This document shows positions 25,552 to 33,992 of a stretch of 64,000 bases of DNA, in pieces. Under the pieces are notes generated by a model, which saw nothing but the letters and a program-made list of their open reading frames with translations, was not told the origin of the DNA and did not search any database. Position 1 is the stretch's first letter; every line of letters begins with the position of its first letter. Position numbers and translations under genes: made by a program. The stretch is from Saccharothrix syringae (GTDB lineage: Bacteria > Actinomycetota > Actinomycetes > Mycobacteriales > Pseudonocardiaceae): positions 7,068,001-7,132,000 of the forward strand of contig NZ_CP034550.1 of the NCBI RefSeq assembly GCF_009498035.1, written 5' to 3'.

Positions 25552-26082
25552 ATGCACTTACGAGGCACCATCAGCGCCATCGCATTGTTTTTGAGCGCTC
25601 CCACCGCGAGCGGTGCCGCCTCGGCCGCACCGCTCGCCGAATCGACCGACGCCACTCCTCCCACGACCCGGGAAGTGATCAAATGGTGGGCGTCGCAGAG
25701 CATTTTCGTCATGGACGCGTCGAACTTCGGCGGTCACGGCACCCCGGTCGTGCTCTGGCAGGACACCGGCGGCGGTAACCAGTACTGGGTGACTGAGGGG
25801 GCCCGCGAGGGCGGCACCTACCTGCACCCCGCGTACTCCAGCGGGCTGTGCCTCGACTTCAACGGGGAACGGGGTTACGGGAATCCCATCAAGGTCAACG
25901 ACTGCGATGGCAGCGACTCCCAGCGGTGGTTCTTCTTCTACCACCCGAGCGGAGGGAATGCGATTGCCACGCACAGCGACTACCAGTACTGCATCGACGT
26001 ACCCGATGCCAATTTCTCGGCAGGTCGGCAGATTCAGCTCTGGGGGTGCAACAACAGGTCGTCACAGCAGTGGCTGAGGTAG
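25552..26082 (+). CDS. Secreted ricin-type (RICIN/QxW) lectin
   Basis: 176 aa, ATG with AAGGTG upstream. The signal peptide is MHLRGTISAIALFLSAPTASGAASA. The mature protein is a single beta-trefoil lectin with QxW-like motifs: GGNQYWV, DSQRWFF and SSQQWLR, and the repeat starts GLCLDFNG and YCIDVPDAN. It has no catalytic domain, so it is a free carbohydrate-binding protein. It belongs to the site A/B/C group by its operator. The divergent neighbour carries a related lectin domain behind a membrane helix. A 10-bp hairpin follows 120 bp after the stop. Confidence 0.85.
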   Translation: MHLRGTISAIALFLSAPTASGAASAAPLAESTDATPPTTREVIKWWASQSIFVMDASNFGGHGTPVVLWQDTGGGNQYWVTEGAREGGTYLHPAYSSGLCLDFNGERGYGNPIKVNDCDGSDSQRWFFFYHPSGGNAIATHSDYQYCIDVPDANFSAGRQIQLWGCNNRSSQQWLR

Positions 26083-26203
26083 CCGACCCACAGTTCGCGC
26101 AACCGCGTCGACCGCACCACCTCCGACCGCCCGACCGCAGCGGGCAACCCGTGTTGGGCGGACAAGGTGCCGTCTCGACGCCAAGACCGGGGAGGGTTCC
26201 CGC

Positions 26204-26233
26204 GCAGACCGCCGGTCTCGTGGGGCGGTCTGC
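26204..26233 (+). terminator. Hairpin after the lectin gene
   Basis: GCAGACCGCC and its exact complement GGCGGTCTGC flank a 10-nt loop, 121 bp after the lectin stop. It is the probable terminator of that transcript. Confidence 0.6.
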
Positions 26234-26256
26234 ACCAACAATCGGAGGAGGAGGTT

Positions 26257-26267
26257 CGAAAGTTTCG
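26257..26267. promoter_or_regulatory. LacI-type operator candidate CGAAAGTTTCG
   Basis: A perfect 11-bp palindrome, 37 bp upstream of the -35 candidate of the esterase pseudogene. CGAA-N-TTCG-type repeats are operators of LacI regulators of hemicellulose genes in streptomycetes. A LacI gene lies just downstream (27477-28520), so the pairing is plausible but unproven. Confidence 0.5.
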
Positions 26268-26304
26268 CCAGTACCAACCCTACTACTTGCGCGACAGGGC
26301 TTTC

Positions 26305-26334
26305 TTGACGAGGTCGGACGGCACATCTCATACT
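26305..26334 (+). promoter_or_regulatory. Promoter candidate of the esterase/lacI unit
   Basis: TTGACG (26305-26310) and CATACT (26329-26334) are separated by 18 bp and lie ~55 bp before the ATG at 26391. The -35 matches the housekeeping consensus well; the -10 is fair. Confidence 0.45.
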
Positions 26335-26390
26335 CGTCCTGAAATTTTAGAAATCAAGTCCGAATGTTTCAAACCTCTCGGAGATCCACC

Positions 26391-27441
26391 ATGGCCACGA
26401 CGCTCACCGCCGTCACCGCCCCGGCCAGCAGGGTGGGCCGGGCGGCCTGGCCGCGGTGGGCGGGTACCTGGGCGGCGATGCCGCAGCCCACCGAACCGGG
26501 CGACATGCCGCCCCCGCGGTTCACCTGGGACGGGCTGGTCCTGGCCGACACCACCCTGCGCCAGACCGTGCGGGTCTCGGTCGGCGGTGACCGGCTCCGG
26601 CTGCGGTTCTCCAACGCCTTCAGCGGCGCGCCGCTGTCGCTGACCGCGATGGCGGTGGCGCTGCCGGAGGGCGATCGGGCCGGGGCGGCGTCAGTCCGGC
26701 CGGGCGCGGTGCGCGCCGTCACTTTCCACGGCAGGGGCTCCGCGGTGGTCCCGGTGGGCGCGCATGTCGTGTCCGACCCGGTGGACCTCCCGCTCGCCTC
26801 GCGGGCCAACCTGACGGTCACCACCTACCTGGCGCCGGGCCGGGCCTCGGGCGAGATCACCTCGCACCCCGGTTCCCGCACCACCAGCCACCTGCCGGCG
26901 GACGACCACGTCACCGTGCCGGACTTGCCCGGCGCCACCCCCACCGACCACTGGTACTTCCTCAGCGGCGTGGAGGTGGAGGCCGCCAGCGGCACCGTGG
27001 CGGTGGTGGTCCTGGGCGACTCGCTGACCGACGGCCGCGGCTCCACCACCAACGGCAACGACTGGTGGCCCGACCTGCTCCAGGACCGGCTGCCCGCCGG
27101 TGTCGCCGTACTCAACCAGGGCGCGGGCGGCAACCGGGTGCTCAACGACGGCAAGGGCCCCAACGCGCTGGCCCGCCTCGACCGCGACGTGCCGGCGCAG
27201 AGCGAGGTGGCGTGGCTGGTGGTGTTCGAGGGCGTCAACGACCCGGCCGGTCACCGGGAGTCGGCGCGGCGGGCGGTCAACGACCGGGTCCGCGCGTCCG
27301 GGCGGTTCGACGCGGTGGTCGACTTCGACGCCGCGGCCCGCCGACGAGTGCGGTGACCACCTGCACCTGCACCTCAACCCGGCCGGTCACCGGGCGCCGG
27401 CGGCGGCCGTGCCGACCGGCCCGTTCGGCAACGGATCATGA
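26391..27441 (+). pseudogene. SGNH/GDSL esterase, internally deleted and frameshifted
   Basis: The reading frame opens at the ATG at 26391 (CGGAGAT upstream) and encodes an SGNH hydrolase with a carbohydrate-esterase-like N-terminal region (GTWAAMPQPTEP). Block I is VVLGDSLTDGRG, with GAGGNRVLNDGKGPNALARLDRDV and FEGVND after it. About 80-90 residues expected after GVND are missing, and NDRVRASGRFDAVVDFD resumes directly. The frame then stops at 27354-27356, before the catalytic Asp-His block. That block (GDHLHLHLNPAGHR) is present in another frame and ends at 27439-27441. A deletion plus a frameshift therefore separate Ser from His, and the product should be inactive. It was probably an acetyl-xylan or similar esterase under LacI control. 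Confidence 0.8.
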
Positions 27442-27476
27442 CCGCCGTCCCCGGGGCTCCTGGTAGAAGTGCAGCC

Positions 27477-28520
27477 ATGACCTCCACCGGCAACTCGTCC
27501 CAGGGCAACTCGGCCACCGGCGTCCCGGGCATCACCATCGCCCGGATCGCCGAGCTGGCGGGCGTGTCGGCGGCGACGGTCTCCAAGGTGATCAACGGGC
27601 ACGCCGAGGTCGCCGCGCACACCCGCGCCCTGGTGGAGGGCGTGCTCCGCGAGCAGGGCTACCGGCGGCAGAAGAAGGTCAGCAGCTCGCCGCTGGTGGA
27701 CGTGGTGCTGCACGAGCTGGCGGGCGCGTACTCCATCGAGGTCATCAGGGGCGTCGAGCGGGTCGCCGGCGAGCACGGCCTGACCATCACCCTCACCGAG
27801 CTGCACGGCAGGCACACCCCGGGCCGCAGCTGGGTCGACGGCGTGCTGGCCCGCCGGCCCACCGGGGTGATCGCCGTCTTCGCGGGCCCCACCGCCGCGC
27901 AGCACGACCAGTTGCGCAGCCGCGACATCCCGGTCGTCCTGGTCGACCCGACCGGGGAACCCGCGCACGGCGTGCCGTCGGTGGGCGCGGAGAACTGGAG
28001 CGGCGGCCTGGCGGCCACCCGCCACCTGCTGGAGCTGGGGCACCGGCGCATCGGCGTGATCACGGGCCCGCACGACATGCTGTCCAGCCGGGCCCGCCTG
28101 GACGGCTACCGCGCCGCCATGGACGCCGCGGGCGTGCCCGCGGACCCGGACCTGGTCCGCGAGGGCCGCTTCCTCAGCGCCGACGGCCTGCACCACACCC
28201 GCGAGCTGCTGCGCCTGCCCGACCCCCCGACCGCGGTCTTCACCTGCAACGAGAGCGAGGCGCTGGGGGTGTACCAGGCCGTGCACGAGGCGGGGTTGCG
28301 CATCCCCGACGACCTGAGCGTGGTGGGGTTCGACGACCTGCCGTCCGCGCAGTGGCTGATCCCCGCCCTGACCACCGTCCGGCAGCCGCTGAGCGACATG
28401 GCCGCCACCGCCACCGGCATGGTGATCGACCTGGCCCAGGGCAAGGACCTGCCGCAGAACCGGCTGGTGCTGTCGACGGAGCTGGTCGTGCGCGCCAGCA
28501 CCGCCCCGCCGCGCCGCTGA
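27477..28520 (+). CDS. LacI-family transcriptional regulator
   Basis: 347 aa. The LacI HTH is intact (ITIARIAELAGVSAATVSKVINGHAEVAAHTRALVEGVLREQGY, residues ~17-60). A periplasmic-binding-like sugar domain spans ~75-340 (VDVVLHELAGAYSIEVIRGVE... LGHRRIGVITGPHDMLSSRARLDGYRAAMDAAG... PDDLSVVGFDDLPSAQWLIPALTTVRQPL). I took the ATG at 27477; an in-frame ATG at 27438 would overlap the pseudogene end. It follows the broken SGNH esterase closely and belongs to the xylan/oligosaccharide-type LacI group by its effector-domain pattern. The ligand is probably an oligosaccharide, and the operator candidate is the palindrome at 26257. Confidence 0.9.
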   Translation: MTSTGNSSQGNSATGVPGITIARIAELAGVSAATVSKVINGHAEVAAHTRALVEGVLREQGYRRQKKVSSSPLVDVVLHELAGAYSIEVIRGVERVAGEHGLTITLTELHGRHTPGRSWVDGVLARRPTGVIAVFAGPTAAQHDQLRSRDIPVVLVDPTGEPAHGVPSVGAENWSGGLAATRHLLELGHRRIGVITGPHDMLSSRARLDGYRAAMDAAGVPADPDLVREGRFLSADGLHHTRELLRLPDPPTAVFTCNESEALGVYQAVHEAGLRIPDDLSVVGFDDLPSAQWLIPALTTVRQPLSDMAATATGMVIDLAQGKDLPQNRLVLSTELVVRASTAPPRR

Positions 28521-28631
28521 CCGACCCGCACCACCCCCCACGGCGCTCTCGGCCGCCCGGGTCACGGCGCCTCGACCTCCGGTTCGCTTGAGCTCCCGGC
28601 GTTGCCGCGGGGCGGGTGCGCCGGGCCGGCG

Positions 28632-29049
28632 GAGCGGGCCGTGGCGGGCTCCGGGGCGGAGTGGACGCGCCTGGAGGCCCAGGAGTTCATGGCCAACGCG
28701 TTGACCCGGGCCGACTCGATCCGCGCGGAGGCGTGGTGCACGTGGCCGACATCGGGGCGGTCGCCGCGACCGCGCTGGTGGAGGACGGGCACGCGGGCCG
28801 CGCCTACACCCTGACCGGGCCGCAGGCGCTGACCACGCGCGAGCGGATCGCGGTCCCGGGCGAGGTTCTGGGGTGCGACATCGCGTTCGTCCGGATTGCG
28901 CGCGAGCAGGCCGCGCGGTTGGCGGCCATCGGGGCCTCGCGCGAGGACGCCGAGCACGACATCGGCCGGGTCGCCCGGCCCGCACGTTCGCGCAGCGGGC
29001 CGCCGGGCACGCCGACCGCTCCCGACGAGCGGCTACCCCCGGCGGGTGA
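28632..29049 (+). pseudogene. NmrA-like NAD(P)-binding protein, C-terminal remnant with frameshifts
   Basis: Three frames must be joined to read the C-terminal half of an NmrA/SDR-a5-type reductase. First comes EWTRLEAQEFMANALTRADSIRAEA (to ~28731). Next is VVHVADIGAVAATALVEDGHAGRAYTLTGPQALT with ARLAAIGASREDAE (from ~28734). Last is RTFAQRAAGHADRS before TGA at 29047-29049. The NAD-binding N-terminal half is absent, and residues between RAE and VVHVADI look deleted. No start codon fits. It is a decayed gene, convergent with and slightly overlapping the isochorismatase-like gene. Confidence 0.7.
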
Positions 29050-29584
29050 ACACGACGTCCGCCGCCGGCCGGAGGCCCAGCGTCCCTCCGGGGTGGACGG
29101 CGCCGGCCAGGAGCCGGTTGTGCCGGTCGACGACCTGTTCCGCGGTCAGCCCGGCCCGGGGGTCGCCGTCGGCGGCGGGTGCGTGCCCGTCGCTGACCAG
29201 GACGACGTCCAGGCCGTGGCTGAGCGCGGACCGCGCGGTCGCGTCGACGCAGTAGTCGGTGGCCACGCCGGTCAGCACGAGGGTGTCCACGCGCCGCTCG
29301 GCGAGCACGGCGGCGAGGTCGGTGCGGTAGAACGCGTCGGTGGCGGTCTTGTCGATCACCACGTCGGTCGGTTCCAGGCACAGGCGCGGGCTGAGCCGCG
29401 TGCCCGGGGACGCGGGGTCGAAGTCCGTGCCCGGCGGGCCGACCTGCCGCAGCGCGACGACCGGGGCGCCGGCGCGCCGGGCGGCGCGGGCCAGCGCGGC
29501 GATCCGGTCCGCCAGCTCCTCGCCGCGCCACACGAGCGGGAGCAGCAGCTCCTGGACGTCCACGACCACCAGTGCGGTGTTCAC
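29033..29584 (-). CDS. Isochorismatase-like cysteine hydrolase
   Basis: 183 aa, GTG start. The catalytic triad of the family is present: Asp9 in VVVDVQE, Lys79 in VIDKTATDAF and Cys112 in GVATDYCVDATAR. The cis-peptide segment (GVATDYCV) is typical of nicotinamidase/isochorismatase-like amidases. It is cytoplasmic by lack of a signal. It starts 70 bp from the divergent DNA ligase gene. The substrate (an amide or N-carbamoyl compound) is unknown; it is not a clear PncA, because the metal-site pattern D-x-H-x..H is not evident. Confidence 0.88.
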   Translation of the reverse strand: MNTALVVVDVQELLLPLVWRGEELADRIAALARAARRAGAPVVALRQVGPPGTDFDPASPGTRLSPRLCLEPTDVVIDKTATDAFYRTDLAAVLAERRVDTLVLTGVATDYCVDATARSALSHGLDVVLVSDGHAPAADGDPRAGLTAEQVVDRHNRLLAGAVHPGGTLGLRPAADVVFTRRG

Positions 29585-29654
29585 GGCCCGTCAGCCTATC
29601 GGGGGTCCTCAAGGGGACGTCGGGTTGTCGGTGCGCACCGGTAGCGTGCGCGCC

Positions 29655-31646
29655 GTGGACGCTGTGGAACGCATTCGGGAACTCGCCGACCAGGTCGTGG
29701 TGCTGCGCGACGCCTACTACCGGGGTTCGCCGCTGGTGGCGGACGCGGAGTACGACGCGATCGAGGACGAGTTGCGCGGTCTGGTCGAGGCGAACCCGGA
29801 GCTGGCGCCCGACCCGAACCCGCTGGAGCAGGTCGGCGCGCCGGCGGTGCTGCACGCCCCGGTGCGGCACTCGCGCCCGATGCTGTCGCTGGAGAAGGCG
29901 ACCACGCCCGAGCAGGTCGCCGCGTTCTTCGACCGCTTCCCCGGTCAGCCCGTGGTGGTCATGCCGAAGCTGGACGGCCTGTCGCTGGCCCTGGTCTACG
30001 AGGACGGTCGGCTGGCCCGCGCGGTCACCCGCGGGGACGGCACGACCGGTGACGACGTGACCCCGCTGGTGCGGGCGCTGGCCGACGGGGTGCCCGACCG
30101 GGTCGACGCGCCGGGGCGGGTGGAGGTGCGCGGCGAAGCGGTGATGCTGCGCTCCACGTTCGCCGCCTACAACGCCGCGCACCCGGACAAGCCGCTGATC
30201 AACCCGCGCAACGCGGCGGCGGGCACGCTGCGCGCCAAGGACCCGGCCACGGTCGCGGGCCGGCGCCTGCGGTTCTTCGCGTTCGACCTGGACACCTCCG
30301 AGGGCGGCGCCGAGGCCGACCTGGAGCGGGGGTTGCACGCGCTCGGGTTCGCCGTGGCCGACATGGAGCACTGCTCGGACGCCGGGGCGGCGCAGGCGGT
30401 GATCTCCGCGATCGAGGCGCGGCGCAACGACCTGGACTACGACCTGGACGGCGCGGTGCTGCGGCTGGCCGACCGCAACGCCTACGCGGCCGCCGGGACG
30501 CGGTCGAACTCGCCGCGCGGCGCGCTGGCGTTCAAGTTCGCCGCCGAGGAGAAGACCACGCTGCTGCTCGACGTGGTGTGGGACGTGGGCAAGACGGGCA
30601 AGGTCGTCCCGGTCGCCTACCTGGAGCCGGTGTTCGTGGGCGGGACGACGGTCACCCGCGCGACGCTGGCCAACCAGGAGGTGATCCGCGCCCGCGGCGT
30701 CCGGATCGGCGACACGGTGCTGGTCCGGCGGGCCGGTGACGTGATCCCGTTCGTGGCCGGGGTGCTCGACGAGTCCAGGCGCACGGGCGCCGAGCGCGAG
30801 ATCGTGCCGCCGGTGGCGTGCCCGTCGTGCGGGCAGGCGGTGGTCGAGCAGGGCAACAGCCGCGAGCTGTTCTGCACCAACCTCGCCTGCCCGGCGCAGG
30901 CGGTGCGCAGGCTCATCCACTGGGCGTCGCGGGCGGCGGCGGACATCGAGGCGGTCGGTCCGGTGTGGATCGAGCGGCTGGCCGAAGCCGGGTTGCTGGA
31001 GCACCCGTCGGACTTCTACGCGTTGACCAGGGAGCAGTTGCTGGAGTTCGACCGCATCGGCGAGACCTCGGCGACGCGCATGATCGACTCGATCGCCGCG
31101 AGCCGCGGGGTCGGGCTGCGCCGGGCGCTGATCGGGCTGGCGATCCCGATGGCCTCGGAGGGCACCGCCACCCGGCTGTGCCGCGCGGGGTTCGGCTCGC
31201 TGGAGGAGGTCGCCGACGCGGGCGAGGAGCGCCTGGTGGCCGTGGAGGACATCGGGCCGAAGGTCGCCGCGTCGCTGATCGAGCACCTGGGCCGGCTGCG
31301 GCCCGAGCTGGAGCGGCTGCGGCGGGCCGGGGTGTCGCTGGACGTGCGGGAGGAGGACCTGCCGCCCGTGGTGGCCTCCGACGCGCCGCTGGCCGGGAAG
31401 ACGGTGGTGGTCACCGGCGCGATCAACGACCCGCGCTCGGGCGAGAAGGTGCCGCGGCCGACCTTCCAGCGGCTGTGCGAGAAGGCCGGCGCGACCACCG
31501 CGACGTCGGTGTCGGCCAACACCGACTACCTGATCACCGGGGCGGACGTCGGCGCGAGCAAGCTGACCAAGGCCGGGAAGCTGGGTGTCGAGGTGGTCGA
31601 CCAGTCGGTGATCTGGCAGCAGCTGATCGACGCCGGGGTCGCGTAG
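29655..31646 (+). CDS. ligA: NAD-dependent DNA ligase, divergent LigA paralogue
   Basis: 663 aa, close to the normal 660-700. The order of domains is complete: Ia (AYYRGSPLVADAEYDAIEDEL), adenylation domain with nucleophile Lys105 in MPKLDGLSLAL, OB fold, a four-Cys zinc finger (CPSCGQ...FCTNLACPAQ), helix-hairpin-helix region (VEDIGPKVAASLIEHL) and a BRCT domain (KTVVVTGAINDPRSGEKVPRPTFQRLCEKAG). KLDG replaces the usual KVDG/KIDG, and the BRCT domain is atypical. This suggests a second, accessory ligase rather than the essential replication copy. The GTG at 29655 starts directly at VDAVERIREL. Neighbours give no pathway clue. Confidence 0.85.
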   Translation: MDAVERIRELADQVVVLRDAYYRGSPLVADAEYDAIEDELRGLVEANPELAPDPNPLEQVGAPAVLHAPVRHSRPMLSLEKATTPEQVAAFFDRFPGQPVVVMPKLDGLSLALVYEDGRLARAVTRGDGTTGDDVTPLVRALADGVPDRVDAPGRVEVRGEAVMLRSTFAAYNAAHPDKPLINPRNAAAGTLRAKDPATVAGRRLRFFAFDLDTSEGGAEADLERGLHALGFAVADMEHCSDAGAAQAVISAIEARRNDLDYDLDGAVLRLADRNAYAAAGTRSNSPRGALAFKFAAEEKTTLLLDVVWDVGKTGKVVPVAYLEPVFVGGTTVTRATLANQEVIRARGVRIGDTVLVRRAGDVIPFVAGVLDESRRTGAEREIVPPVACPSCGQAVVEQGNSRELFCTNLACPAQAVRRLIHWASRAAADIEAVGPVWIERLAEAGLLEHPSDFYALTREQLLEFDRIGETSATRMIDSIAASRGVGLRRALIGLAIPMASEGTATRLCRAGFGSLEEVADAGEERLVAVEDIGPKVAASLIEHLGRLRPELERLRRAGVSLDVREEDLPPVVASDAPLAGKTVVVTGAINDPRSGEKVPRPTFQRLCEKAGATTATSVSANTDYLITGADVGASKLTKAGKLGVEVVDQSVIWQQLIDAGVA

Positions 31647-32049
31647 GGGCGGGAACGGCCGGTTCCGCCGTCGGCGGGACCGGCCCGGCGGCCGGAACGG
31701 GTCGGGAGTAGCACTTCCGGGGACTTGTCCAGGTCCGAAAGTGCAGAGTGCGAAAAAGGGGCGGGATTTCCGCCGGATGACTTCCCCGGCTCTTCCGCCC
31801 GCCCCGGTCGACTAACCGGAAAAGCCAGGTGGGACCCCTTTCTCGAAAGCCCGCTCCCCCACTCCCGGACGCGGGTCGTCGACCCGGCGGACCTTCGGGC
31901 GTCTGCGGGATTCCGCCTCACGTGGACCCGGTCGGCGGCAGCCCGATGGGCGTACCCGAGTAATGGGAATACCCGTGTTGCCGGAGCGCGCGGGGACACC
32001 GGAAGTAGAACGCTCATAACACTGGCGGACCACCTGGGGTGGGATTGTT
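31647..32049. other. Intergenic region upstream of the two-component system
   Basis: 403 bp. It starts with the ligase terminator. The rest has no supported gene. The last ~100 bp are less GC-rich and presumably carry the promoter of the response regulator, but no clear -35/-10 pair was found. Confidence 0.5.
31657..31685 (+). terminator. Hairpin after the ligase gene
   Basis: 13-nt arms (31657-31669 and 31673-31685) pair with a single G-U-type mismatch around a 3-nt loop, 10 bp after the ligase stop. Confidence 0.6.
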
Positions 32050-32745
32050 ATGGGCGTGCAGGGCACGACGGTGTGCCGACCGGCGGACCCCTTCCGGTTG
32101 CTCCTGGTCGAGGACGACCGCGAACTGGTGGAGCTGCTGTCCGACGCGTTGCGCGACGAGGGCTACGCCGTGGACGTGGCCACGGACGGCCACCGCGGGC
32201 TGCACCTCGGCCTGACCCGCCCCTACGACGTCGTGGTCATCGACCGCGGCCTGCCCGTCCTGGACGGCCTGGACCTGCTGGTGCGCCTGCGGTCGAAGTC
32301 GGTGCGGGTGCGGGCGCTGGTGCTCACCGCGCTGGGCACCGTGCACGACCGGGTCGACGGGCTCGACGCGGGCGCCGACGACTACCTGGTCAAGCCCTTC
32401 GACCTGGACGAGCTGAGCGCACGGCTGCGGGCGCTGTGCCGGCGGGCCCGGGAGCTGGCCGACGTGCTGCGGATCGGGGCCGGGCACCTGGACCTCGCGC
32501 AGCGGGAGGTGGTCCTGGCCGACGGCGACCGGGTGCCGCTGACCCCGCGCGAGTTCGCCCTGCTGCGGGTGCTGGCCACCGACCCGGGCGCGGTGCACAC
32601 GCGGGCGTCGTTGCGGCGGGAGGTGTTCCACGACGCGCCCGCTCCGTCCATAGTGGACACCTATGTGCACTACCTGCGGTCGAAGCTGGGCCGTTCGGTC
32701 GTGCACACCGTGCAGGGGCTGGGTTACCGCCTGGGTGTGCTGTGA
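32050..32745 (+). CDS. OmpR-family response regulator
   Basis: 231 aa. The receiver domain has the acidic pair in LLLVEDDRE, phospho-acceptor Asp65 in VVVIDRGLP, the switch Thr in LVLTALG and Lys in DYLVKPF. A winged-helix output domain follows (LTPREFALLRVLATDPGAVHTRASLRREVF... VDTYVHYLRSKLG... VHTVQGLGYRLG). The start ATG at 32050 gives a 14-residue lead before the receiver; a GTG a few codons on is possible. Its stop overlaps the kinase GTG (GTGA). It works with that kinase; targets are unknown. Confidence 0.92.
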   Translation: MGVQGTTVCRPADPFRLLLVEDDRELVELLSDALRDEGYAVDVATDGHRGLHLGLTRPYDVVVIDRGLPVLDGLDLLVRLRSKSVRVRALVLTALGTVHDRVDGLDAGADDYLVKPFDLDELSARLRALCRRARELADVLRIGAGHLDLAQREVVLADGDRVPLTPREFALLRVLATDPGAVHTRASLRREVFHDAPAPSIVDTYVHYLRSKLGRSVVHTVQGLGYRLGVL

Positions 32746-33992
32746 GCCCGTCGGGGGCCGACGCCGAGGGCGTGGTGGTCCGGCGGGCCCGGCTGCGGGT
32801 CGGCGTGCTGGTGGCGTTGGCGATCACGGTGCTGGTCGGGGCCGTCGGCGGGATCGCCTACGCGGTGATGGCGCACGCCCAGGAGGGGCAGGTGCGGCGC
32901 GAGCTGCGCTACAGCACCGACTACGGGACGCCGTCGGCGCCGCCGGGGTGCACGTGGCTGTTCAGCCTCGACGACGCCGGCGTGGTCGACCGCGGGGTGC
33001 TGCGGGTGCCGCCGGGGTTCCCGCTGCTCGACGACCTGGACGAGGTGCGGGGGTCGGGCCGCGAGCTGGAGCGGGCGGTCGAGCGCAACGGCACGCGGTA
33101 CCTGGTGCTGACCCGGCCGGGCGCCGGCGGTGGCGCGGTGCAGGCGGTGTTCGACACGCGCTTCCAGATGGCCGATCGGCGCAACCTGCTGCTCGCGCTG
33201 GCCGTCGCGGAGCTGGGCGGCCTGCTCGCGGCGGTGGTGACGGGGCTGCTGGTGGGCGGTCGGGCGGTCGCGCCGCTGGCGGAGGCGCTGGCGCGGCAGC
33301 GGCGGTTCGTCACCGACGCCAGCCACGAGCTGCGGACGCCGATCGCCCGCGCCTACACGCGGGTGCAACTGCTGGCCCGACGCGCCGCGGCGGCCGAGCT
33401 GCCCGACGAGCACCGGGTCGGGCTGGACCGGTTGGCCGGGTCGATCCGCGGGCTCGGGGACGTGGTGGACGACCTGCTGCTGTCGGCGCGGCTGACCGGC
33501 GGCGCGGGGCTCGGTGGCCGGGCGGTGGATTTGGCGGCGGTGGCGGAGGCGGCGGTGGCCGCGGAGGCCGAGCGGGCGGGTGAGCGGCGGATCGGGCTGG
33601 CCGTGGTGCGCCCGGCGGGCGCGCTGCTGGTGATTGGGGTGGAGACGGCGTTGCGGCGCGCGGTGGACGAGCTGCTGGCCAACGCGGTCCGCCACACGCC
33701 GGCGGGTGGGCGGATCGACGTGCGGTTGGGGCGGGGGCGGGACGGGGGCGTGGAGCTGACCGTCGCGGACACCGGGGAGGGGTTCGACCCGGTGGAGGCG
33801 GGGCGGCTGTTCGACCGGTTCCACCGGGGGGCCGGTGGCGTGGGCGGGGCGGAGCGGCGGTTCGGGCTGGGGTTGGCGTTGCTGCGCGAGGTGGTGGAGG
33901 GGCACGGGGGCACGGTGGAGGCGACCGGACACCCGGGCCAGGGCGCCCGGTTCACGCTGCGGCTGCCGGCGGCGCAGCCGGCGGGCGGCTGA
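32742..33992 (+). CDS. Sensor histidine kinase
   Basis: 416 aa, GTG overlapping the regulator stop by 4 bp. Two membrane helices (LVALAITVLVGAVGGIAYAV and LLALAVAELGGLLAAVVTGLLVGG) flank an external sensor region of ~115 residues containing a lone Cys (PPGCTWLFSLDDAG). The HisKA motif RFVTDASHELRTPIARA has His195. The HATPase domain follows, with N-box ELLANAVRHTP, G1 ADTGEGF and G2 GLGLALL. The HAMP region is short. It phosphorylates the adjacent response regulator. The signal is unknown; the gene is followed by ~400 bp of repetitive G-rich DNA. Confidence 0.92.
   Translation: MSPSGADAEGVVVRRARLRVGVLVALAITVLVGAVGGIAYAVMAHAQEGQVRRELRYSTDYGTPSAPPGCTWLFSLDDAGVVDRGVLRVPPGFPLLDDLDEVRGSGRELERAVERNGTRYLVLTRPGAGGGAVQAVFDTRFQMADRRNLLLALAVAELGGLLAAVVTGLLVGGRAVAPLAEALARQRRFVTDASHELRTPIARAYTRVQLLARRAAAAELPDEHRVGLDRLAGSIRGLGDVVDDLLLSARLTGGAGLGGRAVDLAAVAEAAVAAEAERAGERRIGLAVVRPAGALLVIGVETALRRAVDELLANAVRHTPAGGRIDVRLGRGRDGGVELTVADTGEGFDPVEAGRLFDRFHRGAGGVGGAERRFGLGLALLREVVEGHGGTVEATGHPGQGARFTLRLPAAQPAGG

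Larger units (their letters stand above)
26083..26390. other. Intergenic region upstream of the broken esterase
   Basis: 308 bp, more AT-rich toward its end. It contains a terminator hairpin (26204-26233), an 11-bp palindrome CGAAAGTTTCG (26257-26267) and a promoter candidate (26305-26334). No coding frame is supported. Confidence 0.6.
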
